A DNA stretch of 64,000 bases from Gambelia wislizenii (Eukaryota > Chordata > Lepidosauria > Squamata > Crotaphytidae): assembly GCA_030847615.1 (NCBI GenBank), contig JAUMIR010000001.1, positions 287,950,187-288,014,186 of the forward strand. Direction: 5' to 3'. Both the position numbers and the translations under genes were made by a program. Below are positions 45,180 through 56,860 of the stretch, in pieces; positions within the stretch are counted from its first letter, which is position 1, and each line of letters opens with the position of its first letter. The notes beneath the pieces are model-generated. The model was given only the letters and a program-made list of their open reading frames with translations, had not been told where the DNA came from and searched no databases.

Positions 45180-46500
45180 AAAAAACCCCTCATCCATATT
45201 TCACATCCCTGTGTCAAAGTATGTCTGACTAGAATATTTGAAGCTCTCAGGAGCATCCACAGTAAAAGACCGATAGAAATCATAAACTGTAAAATTAATG
45301 GATCTGTTAGATATTAATCCAGAAAGTGTGAAAACCAACACAAAATGAGGGACCATTGGGGAATATTTGGGATAGTACATGATCTGTATAAGAGGGGCTG
45401 TATTTCTGGACTTTTTTTTAACTTGTCTGATTATGTAAATGGATATGGCTGTGCTATTCTTATATTAAATAATCTGAAGTGATAATTTAGATCTAAAGTA
45501 CTGTTCCTTTGCTAATTGAAATAACTGGATATCATCTGTGTCAATCATTCAGCCTTGGGATACTTCATGAATGGGAAAGCTGTCAAGTGTGTTGCAAATC
45601 CCTTACACATCTTTATCAGCGTTGCATTGATTTCACTGGGCCTCACTTCTAAATCCATGGCTGCATATGCTACCATGAATTTAGATGAAATCTGGTAACT
45701 GCCAACATTCACATGTGACTGTTGCGAATCCCTAGCCAGCTTCAGGAACAGCTGAGAACTCAGGGATACTGCAGTGAATTTGACAGTCATATAAATGTGA
45801 TTATCCGCTTTCACTGTTACATATATTAAAGCATATATATGAAGACAGGCAGGCAGGCAGTCTTATGATAGAGTCACAACATTCATCTGGAGTGTGCCTG
45901 GTACCATTAATCAAATTTTGTACATGGGTGTTTCTCCTGTAAAGGAAAATCCCTTTTATAGGATCTAGAATGGGCAATTAAATAAAGGCCAGTTTGGCTG
46001 CGAGCACCCTCTAAGCTTTAGCAGTCTTTAAGAGTGAGTTTTGCTGACAAGCTCAAAGAGGAATGAATGTGCATGTCAATTAAGCTGAACTTCCACCTGG
46101 CTCAGAATTCACACAACCAAGCTGGCATGCTAAGAGCAGAGTAAGAGGTTAGCAGGCAGTTATGAGGTTGTGTGGCTCAGCCCACGTTGCTCATGCTGAA
46201 AATTAAACACTGTTCACATGACCCTGTCAGTCTGTGGTCATGTGGAGAGGTTTGTTTTGTCAGAAGAGTTGCCCATTGATCCAGCATATAGGCACTGATC
46301 CCTCTTCCTGAATGGAAGGGCCAGTTTGCCATTGATTCATTCTACATTCATTCATGAGCCTTCATGGGGAAATGCTATACAGTATTCATTAGGCCATACA
46401 CTGGCTTCTTAGGGCATGCATTGGCTTTCCTACAATACAGTCCTACCATATCTACTCATAAGTAAGTCAGAAGGTGGGGCTGCACTGGTTCTAAAAATGT
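45180..46500. other. No recognisable gene or repeat family
   Basis: An 89-codon minus-strand frame at 45545-45814 has no known domain. Nothing else stands out apart from the short AGGC repeat. Confidence 0.4.
45846..45861. repeat. (AGGC)n short tandem repeat
   Basis: Four AGGC units occur in a row. Confidence 0.8.
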
Positions 46501-46515
46501 GAAAACGATCCAAAA

Positions 46516-46645
46516 GAAGATTTTCTGTGGGTTTTTTCCAGGCTGTGAGGCCGTGTTCTGGAAGAGTTTATTCCTGATGTTTTACCTGCATCTGCGGCTG
46601 GCATCTTCAGAGAATGGTGGGGTAGGGTGTGTGGGGTTAGATAGC
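46516..46645 (+). mobile_element. Penelope-like terminal repeat fragment
   Basis: TTTTTTCCAGGCTGTGAGGC, CGTGTTCTGGAAGAGTTTAT, TTACCTGCATCTGCGGCTGG and CATCTTCAGAGAATGG match the pseudo-LTR of the element at 7.83-8.91 kb block for block. No coding part is attached. Confidence 0.75.
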
Positions 46646-46809
46646 GGAACAGGGGATCTATTGACGGCTTCTTGCATCAATAGAAAGCAGTGCCAGCAGA
46701 ACAGCAGCAGAATGGGTGCATAATGAGGGGGGAACAACATTATCTGAAAAGGGAGCCCTTTTGTAATCTCCTGGCATTGCTGTAATGCCACTTTTGACGC
46801 ATCTGATAA
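46646..46809. mobile_element. Possible Harbinger-like MITE right part
   Basis: It ends GCATCTGATAATCTCCTAA, which is the mirrored GGAGATTATCAGATGC terminus with a TAA behind it, as in the full copies. A matching left terminus is not apparent, unless it is the damaged TTAGATAGCGG at about 46638. The inner block with CCAGGTAAGTG is missing. Confidence 0.4.
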
Positions 46810-47464
46810 TCTCCTAAATTACTTTATTAGTTTACTAAGTAATCCTTTATAACTTATAAAAGGTACTTTGAAAGGGCATCTTAAAGCCTTTTTGGAGGCA
46901 ATTTGTATGGAATTTCCCATTCTCTTCTCAGTAAAAAAAAAACCCTCCAAAAGTAATGAGAACATGACAAGCAATGCCATAAATAATGCAACAGATTATC
47001 TTTTAAATTCTGTAGTGAATTATGACAACGTTACTTTTTAAGACACTAAATTTGTAGCAGGAAAAAAATATTTTTTTAAAAGTAACTTTCCAACCTCTAT
47101 TAGAAATTACTCACCAGATAGATCCAGAGTGTGACCATCTTAAAAATGCAAATTGTTGGCTATATCCTGCAATAATGTCAATGACATGATCTCTATTGTA
47201 CTACACAAGCATAATTGATGTCTGTAATTAACACTGGGTCACATTTGCCTATCTTGCATTAAAAGCATCATCTTTGGAGTATCATTTTATTCATCATGTG
47301 TTTGTGCCAAAAATATGTATCCCAGATATATGGCCAAGGAGTCAGGCTGGTAAATTTGTAATCTGCAAATGCCCTTCAGAGAGCTTCCTTACCTCAAACA
47401 TTATACAACATTTTGTATAAATCACTAAACAGTGTATCATAACAAGAACTAGTCTGTACAATCT

Positions 47465-47575
47465 GAATGCTTCTGATAGTCCTAACTAGAGCCAACCCAC
47501 TGAATCAACTGTAGAACACATAGGTCAATGGATGCACTCCAGCTGGGACAACCAATAGGATTCAGGCCTATATCT
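47465..47575. repeat. AACTAG/CTAGTT dispersed repeat copy
   Basis: TAGTCCTAACTAGAGCCAAC and CCCACTGAATCAACTG are followed by CCAGCTGGGACAACCAATAG, an inverted counterpart. The words recur at 5.0, 10.15, 12.5, 40.4, 49.96 and 58.95 kb. They look like arms of an old palindromic DNA element. Confidence 0.5.
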
Positions 47576-47713
47576 CCAAATACAAGGGGCTACAGACTTT
47601 CCATGCAATATATGGGGGGGGGATCAAGGCTTGGGGGGTCTGGCCCATGCTACAATCCTATTACCAAACGGGGGTGGGGGGGATGATGGTCTATAAATCA
47701 CACCTGAGGATAT

Positions 47714-47938
47714 GTAGGACTGCTGCCACACTGCAGAAATAATGCAGTTTGACACCACTATAACTATAATGACCCATCCTATGGAATCCTGGGATTTGTA
47801 GTTTCTGGTAGCACCAGAGCTCTCTGATAGAGAAGGCAAAATAGCTCACAAAACTACAAATCCCAGAATTCCATAGCATTGAGCCATGGCAATTAAAGCA
47901 GTGTCAACTGCATTAATTCTGCAGTGTGGCAACAGCCT
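47714..47938. mobile_element. Palindromic MITE, family B
   Basis: CTGCCACACTGCAGAAATAA at the left faces TTAATTCTGCAGTGTGGCAA at the right. CCTGGGATTTGTAGTTTCTG pairs with CAAAACTACAAATCCCAGAA within. The arms run about 100 bases each. TA flanks both sides (TGTA and TATA), but this is not enough to fix the class. Confidence 0.8.
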
Positions 47939-49234
47939 ATAAGAAATATATTTACATAGCTATTGTTCTGTTCCAGTGAGATTTGCAGAAACAAATCAGA
48001 AGCAGCATTAGAGAACTAGTACAACATTCCAAACCTTGAGTTCTTGCTGGCTTATCTCCTTTGCACAGTTAAACTGGGATCCCACTACATAGTATGAGGA
48101 AGAGAGAGAGAAGCTCTTCCCTGCATGATAGGCTCTTTCATAAACTACCCATCCCAAATATCCTTCTACATAGGCAGAAGAGGTAGGGGATCCCATCAGT
48201 GGAAAAGAAGCCCCAAATAATGAAGGAGGAACATGGATCCCCAGGACAGTGTGAGCAAGTGTCACTAATTATGTTTAAATAAATGTCTAGCTCACACATT
48301 CACACCATACTGCCATGGTGTTCTTAGAACATAAGAAAAATAGAAAAAGGGAACTAGAAGAAGCTAAAAGTAATGAATCAATCCTTTCATTCTATCATGA
48401 AATGAAAAATATTTAAGCCACCTGCCTATTTGTCTATTGAGTGTGAACTTCTGCTCAAACTGGTTGTGGAAGCAGCAAGTCTTGAACCTAGTCCTCTAGA
48501 CTAGGAAAACTACTGCAGAAGCTTATGTCTCTGACATGAATATATGGATGTATTTAGTGCTTCTTTTCAGATGCTGAACAGCATTTTTATGATGTCTTTT
48601 CCACATTAGCATTAACTTGGTTAAAAGAAAGAGAGAAGCTTATCCACCTGTAAATGTTTTGAAAGCTTTGTGTAGAGCATTTTTATTCATTATACTCTTC
48701 AGCCAACATTGCAAACACTGAGCACTGGAAAATCAAAGCACTAGCAGGACTCACCCAGTCTGAAGGCAGAATCCACCATTGCCTGCCCCACCATTGCAAG
48801 TAAGCCACCCATTCTGGCTTCAGGGAAGGCAGCTACTGCTGGGGTTTTGATTTTCCTGTGCACAATTGTCCTGGAAAAGCAAAGTTGCCCCTCTGAAGCC
48901 AAACTGGGCAGCTACAACAGGGGGTTTGCTTTTTCTGGAGCTTGGAGGGACAATTGTGCATTGGGAAAGCAACGTGCCAGTGGTAGTCACTCTCTCTGAA
49001 GCCAGAACAGGTGGCTAGCCTCATGATGGCAGAGCTCACCAAGGGGTCACCAGGGGATTTGACCTCAGAGAGAGTGACTACCACTGGGGTTCTGCCTGTG
49101 GAATGAGAAGTGGTGCCGAGGAGGAGTGGGGGGAATGGCAGTGCTTCAGGCAGTACTTGTCCTTCCTCTCCTCCTCGCTCACCCCCTAAATCTGGTGTAA
49201 TTGGCTTGTTCACATGGCAGTTTTTTTCAGAGTT

Positions 49235-49318
49235 TCCAGCAAACTCCAGAGAATCTTATCTTGGGAGAAAAGCGGGATATACACCCAATAAATAAATAAA
49301 ATAAAATAAATAAAAACT
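49235..49318 (+). mobile_element. L2-like LINE 3' end
   Basis: TTGGGAGAAAAGCGGGATAT is followed by ACACCCAATAAATAAATAAA and an AATAA-rich tail. Confidence 0.5.
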
Positions 49319-49559
49319 GTGAATTTTCCAAAACCTGGATTAAGGGGGTAGTCCCTGAGTCAAATAGGGCCCTACAGCATGTGTCAGATTAGGGGGAAAG
49401 GCCGCATGTTGTGTGGCATCATCAGGCCGGATTTGAGGGGGTGTTGTGACTGGTGTAGTCAAGCACTAAGACAGGGGGCCTACTGACTGAAATATATAGA
49501 AATTATATATTGCATAGGGACAATTGGACAATTTATCCAAAACATTAGTGTCTATCTCT

Positions 49560-49710
49560 GACTCAAAACAAGTTAACTGTTTTAAGATTTTATTTTTTAA
49601 ATTGTTTAATATGGTTTTTTTAAGAAAACATGTTATTTAAAATTTTAAATTGATTTTATTAGAGGCAACCAAGATACAAGGTGGGATATAAATATTGTAA
49701 TAAGAATCTT
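49560..49710 (+). mobile_element. LINE 3' end, diverged
   Basis: A T-rich run with AATTGATTTTATTAGAGGCA is followed by AAGATACAAGGTGGGATATA and AATATTGTAATAA. The GGTGGGATATAAAT ending places it with the L2-like ends. Confidence 0.45.
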
Positions 49711-50410
49711 TATCATGTTTAATAGTTCCAGCAGATTCATGAACTGAGCAAACTTCTCATCCTTTTCTTAAAGAAGAATCCTGTTTGTGTTACTTTCTTT
49801 TGCAGGGTTTCTACTAAATCACACACCTACTGTGCAACCATATAGGGAAAATATGAGAAGTAAACAGTGTTGTTTTCAACTCGGAGAAATATTCCCCAGA
49901 GTTGGAACTCTTGGTGATAAGTCACATCAAAAAAATATTCTAAGGAGGAAATCTAATACTAAATCCAGTTGCTCATCTCAACTAGATCAGAGTTATTGGA
50001 CAAATGGGATTTACATACATTATTTACCCCAGTTGCCATTGATTCAACATGTCTACTCTAACAGAAACTAAAAGTTCCCATTGATTTAAGGTCTTTGGTC
50101 TAGTTGCAATTAACATTTGGATTTAGTGCCTGGAACACTGGGGAAAGTCTCTACCTCTTTAAGACTGAGATAAGGAAAGTGCAGGCTGTGGCGCATGTGA
50201 AACTCCTCAGAACCATTTTTGAGGCCAACAAGAGGACCTCCCCCACCAAATTTTGATTTTGAGGAGAAATCAATTTTAAATCAGAATTCCCCCAGCACTC
50301 TCTAGGTACTGGGGTTGGGGGACTTGTTATGTTTTGGGACAACCCTTGGTTGCTGTAGACACAGAGGAGTTTTATTTATAACCAGGAAGTAAACCAGGGG
50401 CCCATTCATA

Positions 50411-50612
50411 TTACACAATTCTAGTGCTATATTCCAACTTTAGATGCCATGGCTGCCTCCTATGGAACCTTTGGATTGGCAGCTAGGTGGGAAGGACATT
50501 GAGAATTCTTAGCCAGAGAGCTCCTCTAGTGCTGCATGGGAGTCCATAGGAGGCAGCCATGGCAGTTAAAGTGGAGTATAGTGCTATGTTTTGTTTGGTC
50601 TGAAGGAGCCCC
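50411..50612. mobile_element. Palindromic MITE, family A
   Basis: CTAGTGCTATATTCCAACTT and GCCATGGCTGCCTCCTATGG at the left are mirrored by CCATAGGAGGCAGCCATGGC and TAAAGTGGAGTATAGTGCTA at the right. The arms are about 70 bases. It is related to the copies at 18.19 and 62.67 kb. Confidence 0.75.
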
Positions 50613-50969
50613 ACAATTGATTTCTGGTTGACATCCTGATTCAAAAAGGCTTCTTTCAAGATTAAGACAGACAAGGGCAGGACAACGATTGCAAAACTAC
50701 TGCCCATCCAGTACAGTGGCAAGTAAAAAATTGTCTGAGGGGATGACAGTGTGTGAGGTATTGCCTTACAAGGTTGAGCAAGGGGGCCTGTGTGAGCCCT
50801 CTGACCTTAGATGGTTGTCCAAAGAGAGAGCTAAGTGAGATACCTAACTCAGAGTACTTCAAGGTTCCACTGGCAATAGCAGTAGGAGAATTTTGTTCTC
50901 TTTTATTCAGTTAGTGAGGGAAGTAGGATACAAGCCTGGACAATCATCAAAAACAACTAGCTATTTAAC

Positions 50970-51762
50970 AGGAGCCAGCATGGTGTTGTGATTTGAGTAC
51001 TGGACTATGACTCTAGAGACCAGGGTTTGAATCCCCTCTCAGCCATGAAATCCTACTAGGTGACCTTGGGTAAGTCACACTATGGACGTTATCAGACAGG
51101 GCAAATAAAGCATCATAAGGACACCTAATGATCGTGAAATGGCGCATGTACCGTACAACGTCGCCCTTTTGCAATCATGTCCTGTTAAAAAAATCATACT
51201 TTTTAATTGATGACTAAAGCTGTCAATTGATCCCCGTGGCACTTTTGTGTCAGCATTGCTGGTATTTGAAACTTCACACCATTGTACTCTCGTGAATGCA
51301 GCCTCAATGGCCAGTCCAGCGAGAACACTTCCAGGTGAGATCGCAACATCCAGGTAGGTGACATATTTTTATGACCCTCCCCAGTTTACTTGAGACTTTT
51401 TGCTTTGTGTGATTTTAACTTCGTTATTTTTGTCTTTATTCTCACAAGAATACATGGGATTTCAAATGAGGAAGTGAATGGAACTCCATTAACTTCTTGT
51501 TCATTGCAGGAGAAGCCTTTTCACTAGAGGGAAGGTAAGTGTGGCATGGGGAGTTCTTTTGCTGACATAAAAATTGCAAAGTTATGCCAGCAAAATAATG
51601 GGGGTGGTCTGATAAAGTCTTATCTCAGCTTCAAAGGAAGGCAAGGGCAAACCTCCTTTGAACAAATTCTGCCAAGAAAATCCCATAATAGTTTCACCTT
51701 AGGGTAGTCATAAGTAAGAAATGACTTATGGCACACAACAACAATGACAACAAAAACAACTG
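50970..51762 (+). mobile_element. Sauria-type SINE split by a MITE
   Basis: The head part (50970-51083) has GGAGCCAGCATGGTGTTGTG, GGTTTGAATCCCCTCTCAGC with the B box, and GTGACCTTGGGTAAGTCACA. The tail part (51624-51762) has AAAGGAAGGCAAGGGCAAAC, GAACAAATTCTGCCAAGAAA, GGGTAGTCATAAGTAAGAAA and ends GCACACAACAACAATGAC. Both halves are in the correct order for one SINE, so the 537-bp MITE between them arrived later. Confidence 0.88.
51084..51620. mobile_element. Harbinger-like MITE, copy 3
   Basis: GGACGTTATCAGAC at the left is mirrored by GTCTGATAAAGTCT at the right, with TAT on both sides (51081-51083 and 51621-51623). The interior holds ACACTTCCAGGTGAGATCGC and AACATCCAGGTAGGTGACAT, matching the block of copies 1 and 2. 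It is 537 bp and has no transposase frame. It is more diverged at its ends than the other copies. Confidence 0.8.
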
Positions 51763-52149
51763 CCACTTAACATTTCAGCTTTTTCTAGAATTTTCCTTGA
51801 TTCTTCCCAAAATATTTTAACATGCCCTATACACAGTTAGACATTGACCTCAGAAAAAGCTAGGCATTCCCCTTGTTCCTATAAAAAGTAAAAAAAATAT
51901 ATGAGCAATTGAAAACATGGCCAGAGGCCAGAATTTGCATTTCGGATATATAAATTTAGTATAGTATTGTTTAGCATATAGTACAGTGACAATCTCTATT
52001 TGACCTGTTGACTAGGAAAACTCTGCTCCAATCTCATCCTTGTTGTGAAGTCATTAGGTACTGTTAGGCTAGCCAATGTTGCTAGTTTTCAGTCATATAT
52101 CTGTAAGGTTGCCATAGTTAGTCCCCCAAATCTGCACAGCCTCATTTGC

Positions 52150-52700
52150 ATATCATGCAAATTATTTGTCCGTCATGCAAATCATGTGGTAGACTAGCCC
52201 TCCCTCCACTACTTTTCCACTCAACATCTATGACAGATCTCCACTCCAGGCTGGCCCGCAGTTCCAACCCTTGAGCTCCTGTCATGCCCCTTTTCCTCTT
52301 GTAATCCCTTTCTGGATTGGGTACTTGGGCCTCTATGATCCCCTGTATGTGGACCTGTGGCTGTGTTGTTTGTGGTGTTGTTGTGGTCTTGACAGTCACA
52401 GCCTGAGACAGTTTAAAAATCATGAATAACAAGTGGAAATTTATTAAGACATGGACAATGATACATTAACTCTTGAGCTTCTCAATCATTCATAGCTCCC
52501 CCAAAACAGAGTCTCTGTTACCACCTTTGTTCCTATCTCCCTGAAATCAAAGTGCCTGTCTGCCTTCTGACAGAGACAAGCCTCAGTTTTACAACATTTC
52601 TCCCCTGCAGGCCCCCTTCACAGCATTCTCTGTGCTGTGATTGGTTGCCTTCAGCCAGGCTTGCCTAGCTCCTCCCTTCACAACATCACTTATATCAAAG
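52150..52700 (-). mobile_element. Possible second LTR, minus strand
   Basis: Read on the minus strand, a promoter-like stretch with AACCAATCACAGCACAGAG leads over about 190 bases to a polyadenylation signal in GTCTTAATAAATTTCC (plus about 52436-52451), followed by a stretch with TGACTGTCAAGACCACAAC. This U3-R-U5-like order, and the lack of a coding frame, suggest an LTR. I find neither clear TG...CA ends nor a duplication, so a host promoter fragment or other repeat is possible. The 96-codon frame here has no recognised domain. Confidence 0.3.
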
Positions 52701-52949
52701 TTTCTTTATCAATAGGAAACAGAAAATGGTCTTGGCAAGTATTCTTTGCATGTAATCCAGGGGTTCACAATGAGTCACGCATGCCCACCCAACCACCCAT
52801 ATTTTGTGTTTCATCTGAGAAATACTTTTCTTTACCATCTTTTAACCACTTTTACTCCTCACATGGCTTCTGTGCTTTCAACAGCTACAAGAGCTGAAGA
52901 TATTCAACTGGTATACCTTTCCCAAGAATGACGATCCCACTATGTTTGG

Positions 52950-54800
52950 GATCTTGCTTGAGGTGTGAAATCAATAGTTGCTAATATATTGACGTCAGAC
53001 AAAACAAACCTCTAGAAATAAAAAGAAATCAGACAAAAAGAGGTGTAAACACACACATTACATGAAGCATATCCAAAAGACACACAGAGAGTGTGTAAGC
53101 AAGTGCATTACAAAGAGTTGCCAGCACCCATTTCAGACCTGGAAATGGTTCTCAGACCAAGAAACCTTCAGCATGCCCAAGGCATACACAGACTGTTCAA
53201 GCAAGTGAACAAGAACAGCAATTACAAATGCCCATTTAAGAGCATGGAAAGTTTCCAGACACAGGATTAGTGTGTGCCCCAGGCACAGAGCACACAAGCA
53301 GTTCAACCAAGGAAGAGTTGCAACATTTTGAATAAAGTGAAGTAATACACATTTAGCAACTACAGAGATTTCCCCCCTCCACACAATCAATAAGTACAGT
53401 AGCCTAAAATTAACTAATTGTGCTTTTGCTCAGTCTTATATCTGAAAAATGGGAACAATAATACTGTCCTGACTCTGGTTGCTGTAAGGTTAATTGAACA
53501 AATGTAGTTGAAGCGTAATAAAGAACTATATAAGTGCTAGGTAAGCCAAGCTTTGGTATCTTGCCAGCTGGATCTACTGGTTTGCCATCCATGGTAGGTT
53601 TACTGTCTGCCATGTAGTGAAGTGGAACATACTACTTTAGATAACAGAATTTAGGGAGAGAAAATGAAGAAAGGAAAGGATGTCTGAATGGTGAAGAAGG
53701 AAGACCTTTTAAAAATATCACACACACCTGCCTCGCTTGGAAGGGTGCCATTTTGTACTTTGTTCCTTACAGCCAATTTCTTGAGCTGGCATTGTTGCTA
53801 ACTTACCTTGTCTAAGAAAAGCAGCCAGGTTTAGTTTCTTCCTCAAAATGGGAACAAGAAAAGCCCTGGTTCCACTTCCTTTTCTGAGCTCATAGGGAAC
53901 CCAATAAAAGACATTCTCAGTGATGGACATGTTTACCAGCAATTTACCACACAATTCTGAACCCAATTTTTTCAAGTTTCTGGCTTGCATGAAACACCTC
54001 CATAGATAAAAGAGGCCCCCTGCTTCAGATACATTGTTTTTCACATGAGGTAGGGCCACCCCACTCCCCTCTTCAAGTGCTTACTTAGCCTCAAAGAGAA
54101 TAGGGCTACAGAGTCACAAGGAAAGAGAACTGAAGGTGGTGTTTGTTTCATGTATATGGCAAAAGCAGATGTGGAGCTACATGTCATATAGTCTTTTGAA
54201 GTGAGACTTGAAAAAATAGTTTATGTATGTGTGTAGTGCATGGAATCCATCTAGTCTGGATTTTATCTGTGACAGTGACTAATGCTTAGGCTTTGAGAGT
54301 CCACATAGTACAGAGCCCCTATGATTTTAATAGCTGTGGAGCAGGAACTGTCAATAAGTGCAACTTCATCTCCTTATAGAGTATCATGCTGGGAGGAGCT
54401 GCACCTGGCAATATTTTCCCTTCAATACAACAGGCCTCCTTTGAATGTTTTGCTGAAATTAACTTTCTGCCTCATAAAATTGGTTTCAGACCTGCAACAT
54501 TTCACAGGTATACCACAGGTACTCCCAGATCCCAAATGCCTGTGATGCCCCCTCCTGGTATATATGGGGAAACAGTGGAAGTAAGGGGGAAAGCATCTTG
54601 AGATTTTCACAGCAAGAGGCAGTGCAAACTGTTGACCAGTAGTGGCTGTTGCTTTCCATGCCAGCAGGACAGGAGTTCAGCACCTTGGACAACTCCTTTA
54701 ATGTGTGGTAAAAAGCCTGGAGTGAATTTAGTGCCCCGCTGACATGGAGACCAATAGGCCTTGTGGACGATTATATTTTAAAGCTGGCACAGCTCTGTGA
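52950..54800. other. No recognisable gene or repeat family
   Basis: A 113-codon minus-strand frame (53718-54059) starts at a Met and has Leu/Lys-rich composition, but no splice sites, domain or codon pattern supports it as a gene. Confidence 0.4.
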
Positions 54801-54814
54801 GATAGTTAACATTT

Positions 54815-54915
54815 GATTGTAAGCCTGAGGGCAGGGAACTGTTTTGTGGTTGTTTTACTTGTAAAGCACCATGTACAGTGATAGTGTTATATAAATAGAA
54901 GAAGAGGATGAAAGG
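54815..54915 (+). mobile_element. LINE 3'-end fragment
   Basis: TTTGATTGTAAGCCTGAGGG, CAGGGAACTG and TTGTAAAGCACCATGTACAG, then GTGTTATATAAATAGAAG, is a 3'-end type spread through reptile genomes (CR1/L2 group). The following (GAA)n is probably its expanded tail. Confidence 0.5.
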
Positions 54916-54937
54916 GGAGGGGAAGGTAAGGGGAGAA

Positions 54938-54983
54938 TGAAGAAGAAGAAGAAGAAGAAAAAGAAGAAGAAGAAGAAGAAGAG
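54938..54983. repeat. (GAA)n microsatellite
   Basis: Fourteen or so GAA units with one AAA interruption form a purine-only tract. Confidence 0.9.
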
Positions 54984-55317
54984 AAACAGCTCTGAGGCTG
55001 CTTCAGATCAGTGATCCATTTAACCAAGTATTACCTCCATTGTCTGGCAGTGCAGCACCAGGATCCTCAGGCAAAAACTGTTTTCCCCTGATCACTTCCT
55101 ACCCAGTCTAACATGAAACCAAGGATTGAACTAGAGACTTCCTGTATGCAAAGCACTGCTTTACCTCTGAGCCAGTGTGCCCTTAACTTCAACCAATGTG
55201 CTTCTCTATTTGTAATTTTTATCACCAAACAACTTCACTGAACTCTTGTCTTTCCCTTCCTTCACCATACAGCTAATGATGACTCCATTCTTCTGTTTCT
55301 GTACTAGTCCTTTAGAG

Positions 55318-55453
55318 CAATGGTTCCTAAACTTTGGTCCTCCAGAAGTTTTGGACATCAGCTCCCAGAATTCCTGACTATTCACCAAGCTGGTTAAGGC
55401 TTCTTGGAGATGACGTCCAAAACTCCTGGAGGACCAAAGTTTGGGAACTACTG
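55318..55453. mobile_element. hAT MITE with 8-bp duplication
   Basis: CAATGGTTCCTAAACTTTGG at the left is mirrored by CCAAAGTTTGGGAACTACTG at the right, and GTCCTCCAG pairs with CTGGAGGAC within the arms. The element is 136 bp. CTTTAGAG precedes it (55310-55317) and follows it (55454-55461) as a perfect 8-bp duplication, which is the signature of hAT elements. Confidence 0.9.
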
Positions 55454-55777
55454 CTTTAGAGGGACAAATATTGATTTCATTTTGTGTCTTTTCTTAACTC
55501 TTTCCTGTCTTAAATGTGGAAGATTGGACTTTGGGTGATCTCTCAGCGTTCCTCAGTGTACATTTTCCCATCTATTTTTCTTAGGGGTAAACAGAGGGTA
55601 TTTACTCATGGATGGTGCTCATGGATCAAGCAGGGTGGTCACACCCCAAAATGGTGGTAGAGGCACCCTGCCCTTTGATCCACAAGCTGTACTGCAATAC
55701 ATATATATTTTCTCTTCCAGAGGTGACCCTACACATTTAATATTGTAATTATATTGTACTAATTCCTTAAAGCTTGG

Positions 55778-55852
55778 AATAACTAAAAACTCTATGAAAT
55801 TCATGGGGTTGTCATAAAACAACAGTCAACTTGAAGGCACATACACACATAC
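55778..55852 (+). mobile_element. 5S-SINE-type tail fragment
   Basis: CTCTATGAAATTCATGGGGT, TGTCATAAAACAACAGTCAA and CTTGAAGGCACATACACACA match the tail of the full copy at 44.61 kb. The 5S head is missing. Confidence 0.65.
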
Positions 55853-56749
55853 TGCAATGCCAAAGAAAAGCCAATCAAAGAAGCCAATGTCTACTTGGGA
55901 AGGACAAGAAACATGGCTTTTTAAGGTTTGGTATCGTAGTTACAACAAATGAGAAAGTAGTAATAGGCATGAGGTTCTTATTCATTATCTTATTACATAA
56001 TAATGTTAAGACAAATTGTATTCTGCTTTTTTTATGTCTTGCAATTTGCTTTGGCTTGACACAGTGTCATATTTGTTGATACTAGGATTGCTTCAAGCCA
56101 CAGGAAATAGTTGCAATAAAGATGGCACCCTGAACAATCCTGGCATTATAAAATACTAAATGACAAATAGCCAAGTTGAGTATCAAGTATAGAATCCCCT
56201 ACAGAAAGCCGGCAGGGGGAAAAAAAAATACAAGTTTCCTGACTTGTTTTCTTTTCCATTTTTGTTTTATGATAAATGAAAGAGATTGGATGTGCTGTAA
56301 CACACAGTTACACTAGGCTACAATAACATTAAATGCAAGTACTAATAAATCTTCTATCTTGTGCTTCCTTTTACCTCATTTTTGTTTGGTTTTTTTTGCC
56401 CCCTCTGCTGTAAATGATATGGTTGTTTCACCCGTATGCAACAACATGAACTAAGCTGGTAGGATTATATCAGCCCTCCCCACTGCCTATGGCAATCTTT
56501 TTTTTCCTATCCCATTCAAAATTCAATTTAGTAAATACATTTCTTCCTTGAACACTGTCATCAGCAATGGCACTGCCACTTACCCCCTGGGCTTCCTAGA
56601 GAAGGCTAGCAATGCCGAGCAGAACCTTGGAAATGGAATGCCTGTTTTATGAGGGGAAGGCATTTGGGGGCCTCAGACAGACAGTGTCCTGGAAATGCTG
56701 GTGCAGCCATTTTGTCATTTGTATCCATCTATCCTGCTCTCATGTAGAA

Positions 56750-56860
56750 CGGGACTTCAACTCCCATCAGCACCAGGTAATATGGCCCATGGCCATGACT
56801 GGGATCTGCAGTGCCAAATACCTGGAAGGTACCAGGTTGGGGAAAGCTGGTGTAGAGTGT
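56750..56860. mobile_element. hAT-like MITE
   Basis: GACTTCAACTCCCATCAGCA, then GGCCCATGGCCATGACTGGG and GGTACCAGGTTGGGGAAAGC, is the standard order of the small amniote MITE whose remnants occur at 2.6, 40.3 and 41.6 kb. Confidence 0.55.

Noticed and set aside
50970..51083. Functional tRNA gene
   Set aside because: The tRNA-like A and B boxes belong to a SINE head, and the cloverleaf is not closed.
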